A DNA stretch of 64,000 nt from JAVDCA01 sp963819385 (lineage in GTDB: Bacteria; Pseudomonadota; Alphaproteobacteria; Rhizobiales; Xanthobacteraceae), in contig CAWFVV010000001.1 of NCBI GenBank assembly GCA_963819385.1, forward strand, positions 620,001 through 684,000, read 5' to 3'. Position 1 is the stretch's first letter. Each line of letters opens with the position of its first letter. The position numbers and the translations under genes were made by a program. Below the pieces are notes generated by a model. It was not told the DNA's origin. It saw only the letters and a program-made list of their open reading frames with translations, and did no database searches. Shown one piece after another: positions 29,516-38,201 of the stretch.

Positions 29516-29718
29516 GCGTCGTCTCCGGGCGCCGCCGCAAAGCGGGTTGCGGGCTCGGTTACCGGCGTGAAGTTGGCCGGAAACGATCCGATCCGCCGGC
29601 CGCGCTCGATGGCGCCGGTGACGCTCTCGGGCGCAAGCGCCAGCGCGCGGCCGAGGCCGCGCCATTCGGCAAGCATGCGGATTTTTTCGGCCTCGTCGGT
29701 CTTTGCGTCGGTGGCCAT
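29512..29718 (-). CDS. AtzG-like small amidase subunit (DUF4089-type)
   Basis: The 68-residue protein (MATDAKTDEAEKIRMLAEW ... SFPANFTPVTEPATRF) is short, helical and acidic, and has the size of AtzG, the GatC-like partner required by the amidase AtzE. Its TGA overlaps the ATG of the amidase gene (ATGA at 29512-29515), so equal synthesis is likely. ATG 29718 is favoured by the family length. The assignment rests on size, position and general sequence character. Confidence 0.7.
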   Translation of the reverse strand: MATDAKTDEAEKIRMLAEWRGLGRALALAPESVTGAIERGRRIGSFPANFTPVTEPATRFAAAPGDDA

Positions 29719-29810
29719 GATCACCCCTTGCGATGCGTCCACGGCGGCATGGTAGTTTATGGCAATGGCCGGCGCCACCGGGGCCGGCGGAATGCGTCAG
29801 GGAGGAAGTC

Positions 29811-30932
29811 ATGGTTCGTTGGATGGCGGCAGTGCTCGCGCTCGCGGGCGCGCCGATGTTGACGCAAAGCGCGTCGGCGCAGGACGTGGCGCCAATTGCC
29901 TTCGAGTTGGTGCCGGATTTCCTCAAGCTGCCGCAGGACGTCTATCTCGGCGAAGCGTCGGGCGTCGCCGTCAACTCGCAGGGCCACATCTTCGTCTTCT
30001 CGCGCGGCGGCTCGAGCCATGGCCCGGCCTTCGCCAACACGGCGGCGCAGCTCTTCGAGTTCGCGCCGAACGGCCGCTTCATGCGCGAGATCGGCAAGAA
30101 CCTCTATGCCTGGTCGTTCGCCCACATGGTGCGCATCGACAAGGACGACAACATCTGGGCCGTCGACAAGGGCTCGGACATGATCATCAAGTTCAACCCC
30201 CAGGGCCGGGTCGTGATGGTGTTCGGCCGCAAGACCGGAGGCGTCGGACGCGAATCCAAGCCCTACGAGCCGGTGCAAAAGCCGACGTCCACAGGTCAAC
30301 GGCCGCTTCCGCCAGCCGACCGACGTCGCCTGGGACTCAAGGGCGACATCTTCATCAGCGACGGCTACGTCAACTCGCGCGTCGCCAAGTACGACAAGGA
30401 CGGCCAATGGGTGATGTCCTGGGGCGAGCGCGGCTCGGCGCCGGGCCAGTTCAACACCGTGCATTCGATCGCCAACGATGCGGAGGGCACGCTGTACGTC
30501 GCCGACCGTTTCAATCGCCGGATCCAGGTGTTCGACGGCGACGGCAACCTCAAGCGCATCATGCAGATCGACGTGCCGTTCGACGAGAAGACCGCGCACA
30601 TGGTGATCGGCGACAAGCCGGATCTCACCGACTACAAGACCAAGGGCGGCACCTTCACGCCGGGCGCGCCGTGGACGATCTGCATCACGCCGCCGCCGCA
30701 CCAGGTGATGTACGTGGCCGACGCCTATCCGGGCCGCGTCTACAAGCTGACCCTCGACGGCAAGGTGCTGGGCTGGCTCGGCGAGTCGGGGCGGCAGCTC
30801 AAGCAGTTCGGCTGGATCCACCAGATCGCGTGCCCGTCGGAGAACACGATCTTCGTCGCCGAATTGCTGAACTGGCGCGTGCAGAAGCTGATCCTGCATC
30901 CGACGCAAGCGCAGATGGCGCCCGCGAAGTGA
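29811..30932 (+). CDS. NHL-repeat / six-bladed beta-propeller secreted protein (compensated frameshift)
   Basis: The 373-residue frame from ATG 29811 has GGAGGAAGTC in front and a signal peptide (MAAVLALAGAPMLTQSASAQ). NHL-type blades follow: YLGEASGVAVNSQGHIFVFS, MVRIDKDDNIWAVDKGSDMI, SIANDAEGTLYVADRFNRRIQVFD and VMYVADAYPGRVYKL. It resembles bacterial relatives of peptidyl-hydroxyglycine lyase propellers. Between about 30293 and 30339 the written frame is nonsense, while the +1 frame reads VNGRFRQPTDVAWD; a base gain and a base loss cancel, leaving about 15 wrong residues. Likely periplasmic; substrate unknown. Confidence 0.85.
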   Translation: MVRWMAAVLALAGAPMLTQSASAQDVAPIAFELVPDFLKLPQDVYLGEASGVAVNSQGHIFVFSRGGSSHGPAFANTAAQLFEFAPNGRFMREIGKNLYAWSFAHMVRIDKDDNIWAVDKGSDMIIKFNPQGRVVMVFGRKTGGVGRESKPYEPVQKPTSTGQRPLPPADRRRLGLKGDIFISDGYVNSRVAKYDKDGQWVMSWGERGSAPGQFNTVHSIANDAEGTLYVADRFNRRIQVFDGDGNLKRIMQIDVPFDEKTAHMVIGDKPDLTDYKTKGGTFTPGAPWTICITPPPHQVMYVADAYPGRVYKLTLDGKVLGWLGESGRQLKQFGWIHQIACPSENTIFVAELLNWRVQKLILHPTQAQMAPAK

Positions 30933-30942
30933 TGAGTTGCGG

Positions 30943-31069
30943 CTCCCTCCCCCGCTTGCGGGGGAGGGCGGGGAGGGGGCGCCGCTTGCTCATGCGTTTC
31001 GTTTGCCGACTTGCCCCCTCCCGCGCGCTTCGCGCGTATCCCTCCCCCGCAAGCGGGGGAGGGGAAGGG
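30943..31069. repeat. CTCCCTCCCCCGCTTGCGGGG palindromic repeat
   Basis: A left arm CTCCCTCCCCCGCTTGCGGG and a right arm CCCCCGCAAGCGGGGGAGGG enclose about 85 bases, including GCGCGCTTCGCGCG. Related elements lie at 44351-44456 and 51398-51510. It separates the convergent NHL and hydrolase genes and may act as a terminator for both. Confidence 0.8.
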
Positions 31070-32009
31070 TCATCCTCTGTAGATCGGCGCGGGCTGCTCG
31101 AAGAAGCCGCGCAGGATGTGATAGACCATCATGTAGTTCTTCTGCTGGAAGCTCGCGTGCGAGATGCCGGCCATCACGGAGAACTGCTTGTCGGGGTTGG
31201 GCAGCTTGCCGAAGAACGCCGCGAGGTCCTCGAAGCTCGCGATGCCGTCCCACTGGCCGCGCATGATCAGCGTCGGCACCGTGATCTTCTCCGGATCGAC
31301 CACCGGCAGCTTCGAGCACATGTCCACGTAGGTACCGGTCGGCACTGAATTCGTCGAGCTTGAGGATCTGGTCCGCGAACGCCTCGATCACCTTCTCGTC
31401 CGCGGTGCCGGGGTGGTCGCGGTTGAAGATCGAATGCACGAAGGCACGATCGATCGGCCGGCGGTTCTTCGACTGGAATTCAGGGAGCCGCTTGCGCCGC
31501 TCATGCAGCGTCGGCGCGCCTTCGCCGGTCCATACCATGGCGTCGAGCGCCAGGCGCGCGACCATCTCGGGATGGCGCTGGGCAAACAGCGCGGCGCGCA
31601 GCGCGCCGGATGAGATGCCGTAGACGTGGAACGGACGTTTGCCACGCAGCTTCTGGATATAGGTCGCGGCCGCGAAGCAGTCGTCGGCGCCGAAGGAGAT
31701 CGGCGCATTGTTGTCGCGGCTCTTCTCGGAGCGGCCGTAGCCCTCCATGTCGACGCACCAGGTGTCGTAGCCGTAGAACGCGAAGTGCTCCATGGCGGAG
31801 GAGTCCGGCCGGCCCGGCACGTCGAGGTCGAAGGTCGGCTGGCTCGCCATCGAGGAGCCGTGCACGAACAGGACGGTGCCCTTGGTCTTGGTGGGATCGC
31901 CGTCGCACTTGTTCCACAGGAAGAGCTTCACGTTGCCCTCCTTGGTGGTCCAGTGCTCGGTGCCGACAAGCCGGGGGGCCGAGGATGCTTTGGTGGCGAC
32001 GTCGTTCAT
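31070..32009 (-). CDS. Alpha/beta hydrolase (frame broken once)
   Basis: About 312 residues when read across one shift. The fold shows the oxyanion segment LFVHGSS (47-53), WCVDMEGYGRSEKS, nucleophile elbow GISSG (131-135, Ser133) and, after the shift, VPTLIMRGQWDGIASFEDL and the catalytic His in MAGISHASFQ. The frame changes at about 31345-31347, between LKLDEF and VPTGTYVDMCSK, by one extra base in GAATTCAGTGCC. It is probably an esterase or C-C hydrolase. It sits with a TctC receptor and a BKACE enzyme in a leftward group, so it may act in the same uncharacterised catabolism. Confidence 0.85.
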
Positions 32010-32046
32010 ATGCAGATCCTTGCGCTGGGCGAGAAACGTACTGAGT

Positions 32047-33023
32047 TCATCCCGCCTTGATATTATTCGCCTTGATCAGCTTTGCCCACTTGGCGATCTC
32101 GGCCTGGATATGATCGCCGAACTGCGCCGGCGTCATCGGGTCCGGATAGGCGTCCTGCTTGATCCACGCGTCGCGGATGTCGGGGCGGCTGATGATCTTG
32201 TTGATCTCGCCGTTGAGCCGCTCGACGATCGGCTGCGGCGTGCCCTTCGGCACCATCATGCCGATCCAGATGGTGGCTTCGTAGCCGGGGACGCCCGCTT
32301 CCGCCAGCGTCGGCACGTCCGGCAGCGTCACCGACCGCTTCGTGCCGCTGGTGCCGAGCGCGATCACTTGCCGGCCTGGATGAACGGCGCCATCGTCGGC
32401 ACCGAGTCGAACATCATCTGCACGTTGCCGGCCAGGATGTCGGTGCGCGCGCCGGTGCTGCCGCGATAGGGCACGTGCACGATGTCGGTGCCGGTGAGGT
32501 TTTTGAACAGCTCGCCCGCCATGTGGTAGTTCGAGCCGATGCCCGAGGATCCATAGTTGAGCGTGCCGGGCTTCTGCTTGGCGAGCGTGATGAAGTCCTT
32601 GACGTTCTTCACGCCGAGCGAGGGCGGCACCACCATCACGAGCTCGGAGTGGAAGAGCTGCGCGACCGGCAGGAAGTCGGTCATCAGCCGGTAGGTCTTG
32701 TTCGGGATGAGCGTCTCGTTGACGGTCTGCGTCGCCGAGACCATCAGCAGCGTGTAGCCGTCGGGCGCGGATTTCGCCGCCACCTCGGAGCCGATGATGG
32801 TGCCGGCGCCCGGGCGGTTCTCGCTCACGAGCGGCTGGCCGAGGACCTTGCGCAGCTCCTCGGCGAGCGCGCGGGTGAACACGTCGGTCGGCCCGCCGGC
32901 GCCGAACGGGATGATTACCCGGATCGGCCGCGCCGGATAATCATCCGCGCGCGCCGCGCGGGTGAGCGCGAGCGGCAGGCCGGCAAAACAGGCGAGCGCG
33001 GCGGCGCGCCTCGTGATCGTCAT
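32047..33023 (-). CDS. Bug/TctC family solute-binding protein (frame broken once)
   Basis: About 325 residues with a signal peptide (TRRAALACFAGLPLALTRAARAD) and the Bug pattern YPARPIRVIIPFGAGGPTD, VSENRPGAGTIIGSEVA, YGSSGIGSNYHMAGELF and VPYRGSTGARTDILAG. At 32366-32368 one base is missing (GGCAAGTGATC for GGCAAGGTGATC), which creates a TGA after FIQAGK; homology continues with VIALGTSGTKRS. It is the third orphan Bug receptor in the window and lies beside the BKACE and hydrolase genes. Confidence 0.87.
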
Positions 33024-33145
33024 CGGGCGGTCTCCTCTGTGGGGCGGCAGTAATCTGACGCGCGCCGGAGCGTGTCAACGCGCGGCATTGCGACGCACGG
33101 ATGCGGCTCGAGAATGAGACCGCACGATGCTGGCGCGACGCCTGC

Positions 33146-34022
33146 TCAGTGCAGGCCGAGGATCTGCCGCGCGTCTGCCGGCGTCGCCACGTGGTCGCCG
33201 AGCGTCTCGATGATCTTCGCGGCCTTCTCGACCAGTGCGGCGTTCGACGGCGCGAGCTGGCCCTTGCCGAGATAGATGTTGTCCTCCAGCCCGACGCGGA
33301 CATGGCCGCCGAGCAGGACCGTCTGCGCCGCCATGGGAAACTGATGCAGCGAGATGCCGAACGCGAACCACGGCGAGCCCTGCGGCAGCAGGTTGCGCAT
33401 GTAGGTCATGGCCTCGGTGGTCGCGGGCTGGCCCCACGAGATGCCGAGGCAGATCTGGAACATGCCGGGCGCCTTGATGTGGCCGGTCTCGATCATGCCG
33501 CTTGGCGAGCAGCAGGTGGCCGGTCTCGAACACCTCGAGCTCCGGCGTGATGCCGGCGTCGCGGATCGCGACCGCCATCGCCTCGAGCGTCGGCGGCGTG
33601 TTGACGAAGACGTGCGGGCCCATGTTCATGCTGCCCATGTCAAGGCTGCAGATTTCCGGCTTGAGCTCGAGCACGTGCTTCACGCGCTCGCGCGCCGACT
33701 TGAGGTTGGTCCCCGGCCCATGCTGCATCGGGTCGTCGGCGCCGGGCGCGAAGCGCGCGCCGGGGCCGGTCGTGAGGTTGATCACGACGTCGGTGCCGCT
33801 GCCGCGGATGCGCTCGACCACCTCGCGGTAGTGCGCCGTGTCCATGCTGGGCTTGGTGGTCTGCGGATCGCGCACGTGGATGTGGACGATGGCGGCGCCC
33901 GCCTTGGCGGCGTCGATCGCGGAGGCCGCGATCTGCGCCGGCGTCACCGGCACCGCCGGGTTCCGCCCGGGCGTATCGGCCGAGCCCGTGACCGCACAGG
34001 CGATGATGACTTTGCGCTGCAT
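33146..34022 (-). CDS. BKACE (DUF849) beta-keto acid cleavage enzyme (frame broken once)
   Basis: About 291 residues. Family features are the zinc histidines in IVHIHVRDP (47-49), the substrate region EICSLDMGSMNMG, PELEVFETGHL and, after the shift, LGGHVRVGLEDNIYLGKG. BKACE enzymes condense a beta-keto acid with acetyl-CoA and cleave it into acetoacetate and a CoA ester; Kce of lysine fermentation is the founding case. The frame changes at about 33497-33501 (LLAK/MIETGH) by one extra base. ATG 34022 starts MQRKVIIACAVTG. Specificity cannot be read from the sequence. Confidence 0.88.
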
Positions 34023-34369
34023 GTTCCCTCCCGCGACAAGCTTGTTGCCTCAAGCTTAGCGCATGTTCGGCCGCGTCGGGTACCGGGTTCGCGGCGGGGC
34101 CCGCCGAGGCGATTCTCGCCGGTTCCTCGGCGGCCAGGAGGGCATCTGGGCGGCCCGGAAATCCCCAGGTGTTTGCGGAGTTATCCGCAGGATTTATCGC
34201 GCGGAACGGCTCGCTTGCCACGTTATGTGCACTGCGCTAAGCCTCCGCCGTCCCCGCCATGGAACGAATCTAAGGTTGGCGTCCGAAGATTTGCGACAGG
34301 CGAGCCAGAGCCGTGGCTTGGCGCGACGTCAGTGCGCGACTTGTCGGGGCACGAACTGCGAGGCTGCCG
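34023..34369. other. Promoter region upstream of nuoA
   Basis: These 347 bases separate the divergent BKACE gene from nuoA and hold no convincing gene. A weak sigma-70-like pair, TTGCCA (34215-34220) and TAAGCC (34238-34243) with a 17-base spacer, lies about 130 bases before nuoA and could drive the nuo operon. The -10 element is a poor match, so the assignment is tentative. Confidence 0.35.
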
Positions 34370-34735
34370 ATGACTACGATTTTGCAGGATTATCTTCCTC
34401 TCGTGGTCTTCATCGGTATCGCGGTGGTTATCGGTCTGGCTCTGCTGATCGCCCCCTTCATCGTCGCCTACAAACAGCCCGATCCCGAGAAGCTCTCGGC
34501 CTACGAGTGCGGCTTCAACGCCTTCGATGATGCGCGCATGAAGTTCGACGTGCGATTCTATCTGGTCGCCATCCTGTTCATCATCTTCGACCTCGAGGTC
34601 GCCTTCCTGTTCCCCTGGGCGGTCGCGTTCAAGCAATTGGGCGTATTCGGCTTTTGGTCGATGATGGTCTTCCTTGCGGTGCTCACGGTCGGCTTTATCT
34701 ATGAGTGGAAGAAGGGAGCGCTCGAATGGGACTGA
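34370..34735 (+). CDS. nuoA: NADH-quinone oxidoreductase subunit A
   Basis: The 121-residue membrane subunit of complex I has three hydrophobic segments and the conserved loop KLSAYECGFNAFDDARMKFDVRFY with its single reactive cysteine, then LFIIFDLEVAFLFPW. ATG 34370 gives the family start (MTTILQDYLPLVVF). It opens the nuo operon of proton-pumping NADH dehydrogenase. Confidence 0.97.
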   Translation: MTTILQDYLPLVVFIGIAVVIGLALLIAPFIVAYKQPDPEKLSAYECGFNAFDDARMKFDVRFYLVAILFIIFDLEVAFLFPWAVAFKQLGVFGFWSMMVFLAVLTVGFIYEWKKGALEWD

Positions 34736-34781
34736 GCGCCGTCCTTCGCACCAGCAACGCATACAACAAGGGAGCGCTCGC

Positions 34782-35357
34782 ATGTCAGTGATCGAGCGTC
34801 CTGCCGTCGCGCCCGCGGGCAGCGGCATCCTCGACCCGCGCACCGGCAAGCCGATTGGCGCGGATGATCCTTACTTCGTCGGCCTCAACGAGGAGCTCTC
34901 CGACAAAGGCTTCCTGGTGACCGCCGCCGACGATCTCGTCACCTGGGCGCGCACCGGCTCGCTGATGTGGATGACGTTCGGGCTCGCGTGTTGCGCGGTC
35001 GAGATGATGCAGGTGTCGATGCCGCGCTACGACGTCGAGCGCTTCGGCTTTGCGCCGCGCGCAAGCCCGCGCCAGTCCGACGTGATGATCGTCGCCGGCA
35101 CGCTCACCAACAAGATGGCGCCCGCGCTGCGCAAGGTCTACGACCAGATGCCGGAGCCGCGCTACGTGATCTCGATGGGATCGTGCGCCAACGGCGGCGG
35201 CTACTACCATTATTCCTACTCGGTGGTGCGCGGCTGCGACCGCATCGTGCCGGTCGACATCTACGTGCCGGGCTGCCCGCCGACCGCCGAGGCGCTGCTC
35301 TACGGCGTGCTGCTGCTGCAGAAGAAGATTCGCCGCACCGGCACGATCGAGCGGTGA
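34782..35357 (+). CDS. nuoB: NADH-quinone oxidoreductase subunit B
   Basis: The 191-residue subunit holds the terminal 4Fe-4S cluster N2, with ligands Cys70, Cys71 (LACCAVEM), Cys135 (MGSCANGGG) and Cys165 (VPGCPPTAE). Cluster N2 passes electrons to quinone. CAAGGGAGCGCTCGC precedes ATG 34782. The TGA overlaps a possible GTG of the next, non-canonical gene. Confidence 0.97.
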   Translation: MSVIERPAVAPAGSGILDPRTGKPIGADDPYFVGLNEELSDKGFLVTAADDLVTWARTGSLMWMTFGLACCAVEMMQVSMPRYDVERFGFAPRASPRQSDVMIVAGTLTNKMAPALRKVYDQMPEPRYVISMGSCANGGGYYHYSYSVVRGCDRIVPVDIYVPGCPPTAEALLYGVLLLQKKIRRTGTIER

Positions 35358-35362
35358 GCGCG

Positions 35363-35692
35363 ATGCGGATCGACAACATTCCGTTCGGGACGACGGACTG
35401 GGCGGGCGTCGAGGCGACGATGCATCAGGGCGACGCCGGCGTCGCGACCTGGCGCACGCGCCAGTTCGGCGACATCCGGGTCCGGCTCGTCGACTACTCG
35501 CCGGGCTATGTGGCGGACCACTGGTGCCGCAAGGGTCACATCATCTTCTGCCTCGACGGCGAGATGACGACCGACCTGCAAGACGGCCGCTCGTTCCGGA
35601 TCGCGGCCGGGCAGAGCTACCAGGTGGCCGATGACGACGGCGCGCACCGCACGCACACCGAGCGCGGCGCGCGGCTGTTCATCGTGGACTAA
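35363..35692 (+). CDS. DHCW-motif cupin-fold protein inside the nuo operon
   Basis: This 109-residue protein reads MRIDNIPFGTTDWAGVEAT ... GYVADHWCRKGHIIFCLDGEM and ends DGAHRTHTERGARLFIVD. The segment DHWC with two cupin-like beta motifs (GHIIFCLDGEMTTDL, AAGQSYQVADDDG) fits the small DHCW-motif cupin family. Function is unknown; single-domain cupins often bind a metal or small molecule. GTG 35354 would overlap the nuoB stop (GTGA) and is an alternative start. It lies between nuoB and nuoC and must be cotranscribed with complex I genes, which is not the standard arrangement. Confidence 0.82.
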   Translation: MRIDNIPFGTTDWAGVEATMHQGDAGVATWRTRQFGDIRVRLVDYSPGYVADHWCRKGHIIFCLDGEMTTDLQDGRSFRIAAGQSYQVADDDGAHRTHTERGARLFIVD

Positions 35693-35707
35693 CGGGTCTT
35701 GGAAAAG

Positions 35708-36313
35708 ATGGACGAGACGCTGGAACAGCTGGGACAGACCATCGCGGGCGCGCTCGCGGGCTCCGTCACGGGCCACGCGGTTGCGCACGGCGAGCTCACG
35801 ATCACGGCCGCCGCGGCCGACATCGTCAAGGTCGCAACCTTCCTGCGCGACGACGAGCGCTGCCGCTTCATCTGCTTCATCGACATCACGGCGATCGATT
35901 GGCCCGCGCGCGAGAAGCGCTTCGACGTGGTCTATCATTTCCTCTCGCCCACCAAGAATTTGCGCGTCCGCGTCAAGATCGAGACCGACGAGGCGACGCC
36001 GGTCGCCTCCCTGATCGACGTCTTCCCGGGCGCCAACTGGTTCGAGCGCGAGACCTACGATCTCTATGGCGTGCTCTTTTCCGGCCATCCCGATATGCGC
36101 CGGATCCTCACCGACTACGGCTTCCAGGGCCATCCGCTGCGCAAGGACTTCCCGCTGACCGGCTTCGTCGAGGTGCGCTGGGACGACGAGCAGAAACGCG
36201 TCGTCTACGACAAGGTCCGCCTCGCCCAGGAATTCCGCAATTTCGATTTCCTCTCGCCGTGGGAAGGCACCGACTACGTGCTGCCGGGCGACGAGAAGGC
36301 CAAGGGCTCGTGA
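35708..36313 (+). CDS. nuoC: NADH-quinone oxidoreductase subunit C
   Basis: The 201-residue peripheral-arm subunit (30 kDa type) has the signature ERETYDLYGVLFSGHPDMRRI and then GFQGHPLRKDFPLTGFVEVRWD. It is a separate protein here, not fused to NuoD as in E. coli. ATG 35708 follows GGAAAAG; an upstream TTG 35699 is possible. It helps form the quinone-side module with NuoB and NuoD. Confidence 0.96.
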   Translation: MDETLEQLGQTIAGALAGSVTGHAVAHGELTITAAAADIVKVATFLRDDERCRFICFIDITAIDWPAREKRFDVVYHFLSPTKNLRVRVKIETDEATPVASLIDVFPGANWFERETYDLYGVLFSGHPDMRRILTDYGFQGHPLRKDFPLTGFVEVRWDDEQKRVVYDKVRLAQEFRNFDFLSPWEGTDYVLPGDEKAKGS

Positions 36314-36314
36314 G

Positions 36315-36746
36315 ATGAAGCCGACGCTCAAGCCCGGCCTCACGCACCGCTTCGTCTATCGCGTGCCGGAGAACAAGACGGTGCCGCATCTCTACCCGGA
36401 GGTCGCCGACTTCCAGGCGATGCCGCGCGTGTTCGCGACCGGCTACATGGTCGGCCTGATGGAGTGGGCTTGCATGCAGCTCATGGCGCCCCACCTCGAC
36501 GCGGGCGAGGGGAGCCTGGGTGTGCATATTGACGTCAACCACACGGCCGCGACGCCGCCCGGGTTCTCGATCACGGTCGATGTGGAATGCACCGAGGTCG
36601 CGGGCAAGAAAATCTCATTTAACGTCAAAGCACATGACGGCGTCGACCAGATCGGCGCCGGTCGACACGAGCGCTTCGTCGTCGCGTGGGACCGGTTCAA
36701 CGCGAACGTCGCGGCGAAAACCGCTAAAGCGGCCGAGAGGGTGTGA
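36315..36746 (+). CDS. FlK-like hotdog thioesterase inside the nuo operon
   Basis: The 143-residue protein has the single-hotdog fold of fluoroacetyl-CoA thioesterase FlK: MKPTLKPGLTHRFVYRVPENKTVPHLYPEV near the N-terminus (in two pieces of the conserved block), MVGLMEWACMQLM and the histidine segment HIDVNHTAATPPG. These resemble the FlK Thr/Glu/His catalytic region, although fluoroacetate specificity is not implied. Starts one base after the nuoC stop and overlaps nuoD by TGATG. Its position between nuoC and nuoD shows cotranscription with complex I. It may hydrolyse a metabolite CoA thioester; the reason for the placement is unknown. Confidence 0.83.
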   Translation: MKPTLKPGLTHRFVYRVPENKTVPHLYPEVADFQAMPRVFATGYMVGLMEWACMQLMAPHLDAGEGSLGVHIDVNHTAATPPGFSITVDVECTEVAGKKISFNVKAHDGVDQIGAGRHERFVVAWDRFNANVAAKTAKAAERV

Positions 36747-37942
36747 TGGCCGACGCCGACTCCAACCTGCGCAACTTCACCATCAATTTCGGGCCGCAGC
36801 ACCCGGCTGCGCACGGCGTGCTGCGCCTCGTGCTCGAGCTCGACGGCGAGATCGTCGAGCGCGTCGATCCGCATATCGGGCTGCTCCACCGCGGCACCGA
36901 GAAGCTGATCGAGCACAAGACCTATCCGCAGGCGATCCCATATTTCGACCGGCTCGACTACGTCGCGCCGATGAACCAGGAGCATGCCTTCTGCCTCGCC
37001 GCCGAGAAGCTGCTCGGCCTCGAGGTGCCCAGGCGCGGCCAGCTCATCCGCGTGCTCTATGCCGAGATCGGGCGGCTGCTCTCGCATCTCCTCAACGTGA
37101 CCACGCAGGCGATGGACGTCGGCGCGCTCACGCCGCCGCTGTGGGGCTTCGAGGAGCGCGAGAAGCTGATGGTGTTCTACGAGCGCGCCTCCGGCAGCCG
37201 CATGCACGCGAACTTCTTCCGCGTTGGCGGCGTGCATCAGGATCTGCCGCCCAAGCTGATCGACGACATTGAGGCGTTCTGCGATCCCTTCCTGAAAGTT
37301 TGCGACGACCTCGAGACGCTGCTCACGGACAACCGCATCTTCAAGCAGCGCAACGTCGACATCGCGATCGTCGACCTCGCCGACGCGTGGACGCGCGGCT
37401 TCTCGGGCGTGATGGTGCGCGGCTCGGGCGCGGCCTGGGACCTGCGCAAGGCACAGCCCTACGAGTGCTATGCCGAGCTCGATTTCGACATCCCGGTCGG
37501 CAAGAACGGCGATTGCTACGACCGCTACTGCATCCGCATGGAGGAGATGCGCCAGTCGGTGCGCATCATGAAGCAGTGCATCGCCAAGCTGCGCGGCGCG
37601 GACGGGCAGGGGCCGGTCAGCGTCGTCAACCACAAGATCGTGGCGCCCAAGCGCAGCGAGATGAAGACCTCGATGGAAGCGCTGATCCATCACTTCAAGC
37701 TCTACACCGAGGGCTTTCACGTGCCGGCCGGCGAGGTTTACGCGGCCGTCGAGGCGCCCAAGGGTGAGTTCGGCGTCTACCTCGTCGCCGACGGCACCAA
37801 CAAGCCGTACAAGTGCAAGATTCGCGCGCCCGGATTCGCGCATCTTGCCGCCATGGAGTTTCTCTGCCGCGGCCACATGCTGGCGGACGTCTCCGCCATC
37901 CTGGGTTCAATCGACATCGTTTTCGGGGAGGTTGATCGATGA
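36746..37942 (+). CDS. nuoD: NADH-quinone oxidoreductase subunit D
   Basis: The 398-residue 49-kDa-type subunit forms the quinone-binding cavity with NuoB. Visible family blocks are FGPQHPAAHGVLRL, HIGLLHRGTEKLIE, YFDRLDYVAPMNQEH, and the C-terminal ending SIDIVFGEVDR. The His of the HPAAHG loop contacts quinone. ATG 36746 overlaps the previous stop (TGATG). It ends by a four-base overlap (ATGA) with a small secreted protein gene. Frame intact. Confidence 0.97.
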   Translation: MADADSNLRNFTINFGPQHPAAHGVLRLVLELDGEIVERVDPHIGLLHRGTEKLIEHKTYPQAIPYFDRLDYVAPMNQEHAFCLAAEKLLGLEVPRRGQLIRVLYAEIGRLLSHLLNVTTQAMDVGALTPPLWGFEEREKLMVFYERASGSRMHANFFRVGGVHQDLPPKLIDDIEAFCDPFLKVCDDLETLLTDNRIFKQRNVDIAIVDLADAWTRGFSGVMVRGSGAAWDLRKAQPYECYAELDFDIPVGKNGDCYDRYCIRMEEMRQSVRIMKQCIAKLRGADGQGPVSVVNHKIVAPKRSEMKTSMEALIHHFKLYTEGFHVPAGEVYAAVEAPKGEFGVYLVADGTNKPYKCKIRAPGFAHLAAMEFLCRGHMLADVSAILGSIDIVFGEVDR

Positions 37943-38178
37943 AGCGTGCCATTTCCGCCGCCGCGGTGCTGGCTGCGCTCGTGACGCCGGCGGTCGCCGC
38001 CGAGACCACGACGGTGCAGAGCCTGCTGGCTCAGGATTTCGTGGTGGTCGGCACCATGGCGAGCCCGATCGGCCCCGGACGCTTCCTGCAGAAGAAGGAC
38101 AAGCTCTTCCTCTGCTTCGTCGCCGAGACGGAGAAATCGCCGTCTGTCGCGACGCGCTACTGCAAGCCGGTGCGGTGA
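37939..38178 (+). CDS. Small secreted protein inside the nuo operon
   Basis: The 79-residue protein has a clean signal peptide (MKRAISAAAVLAALVTPAVAA) and a mature part of about 58 residues: AETTTVQSLLAQDFVVVGTM, LQKKDKLFLCFVAETE, SPSVATRYCKPVR. The two cysteines could form a disulfide. The four-base overlap with nuoD (ATGA) shows it is part of the operon. The family is not recognised. It is probably periplasmic. Confidence 0.72.
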   Translation: MKRAISAAAVLAALVTPAVAAETTTVQSLLAQDFVVVGTMASPIGPGRFLQKKDKLFLCFVAETEKSPSVATRYCKPVR

Positions 38179-38201
38179 CGCCCAGACCTTAGGGAGCCCA
38201 G

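Noticed and set aside
36315..36746. Fluoroacetate resistance by the FlK-like thioesterase
   Set aside because: Only the fold and the histidine region can be seen, and nothing in the context concerns fluoroacetate.
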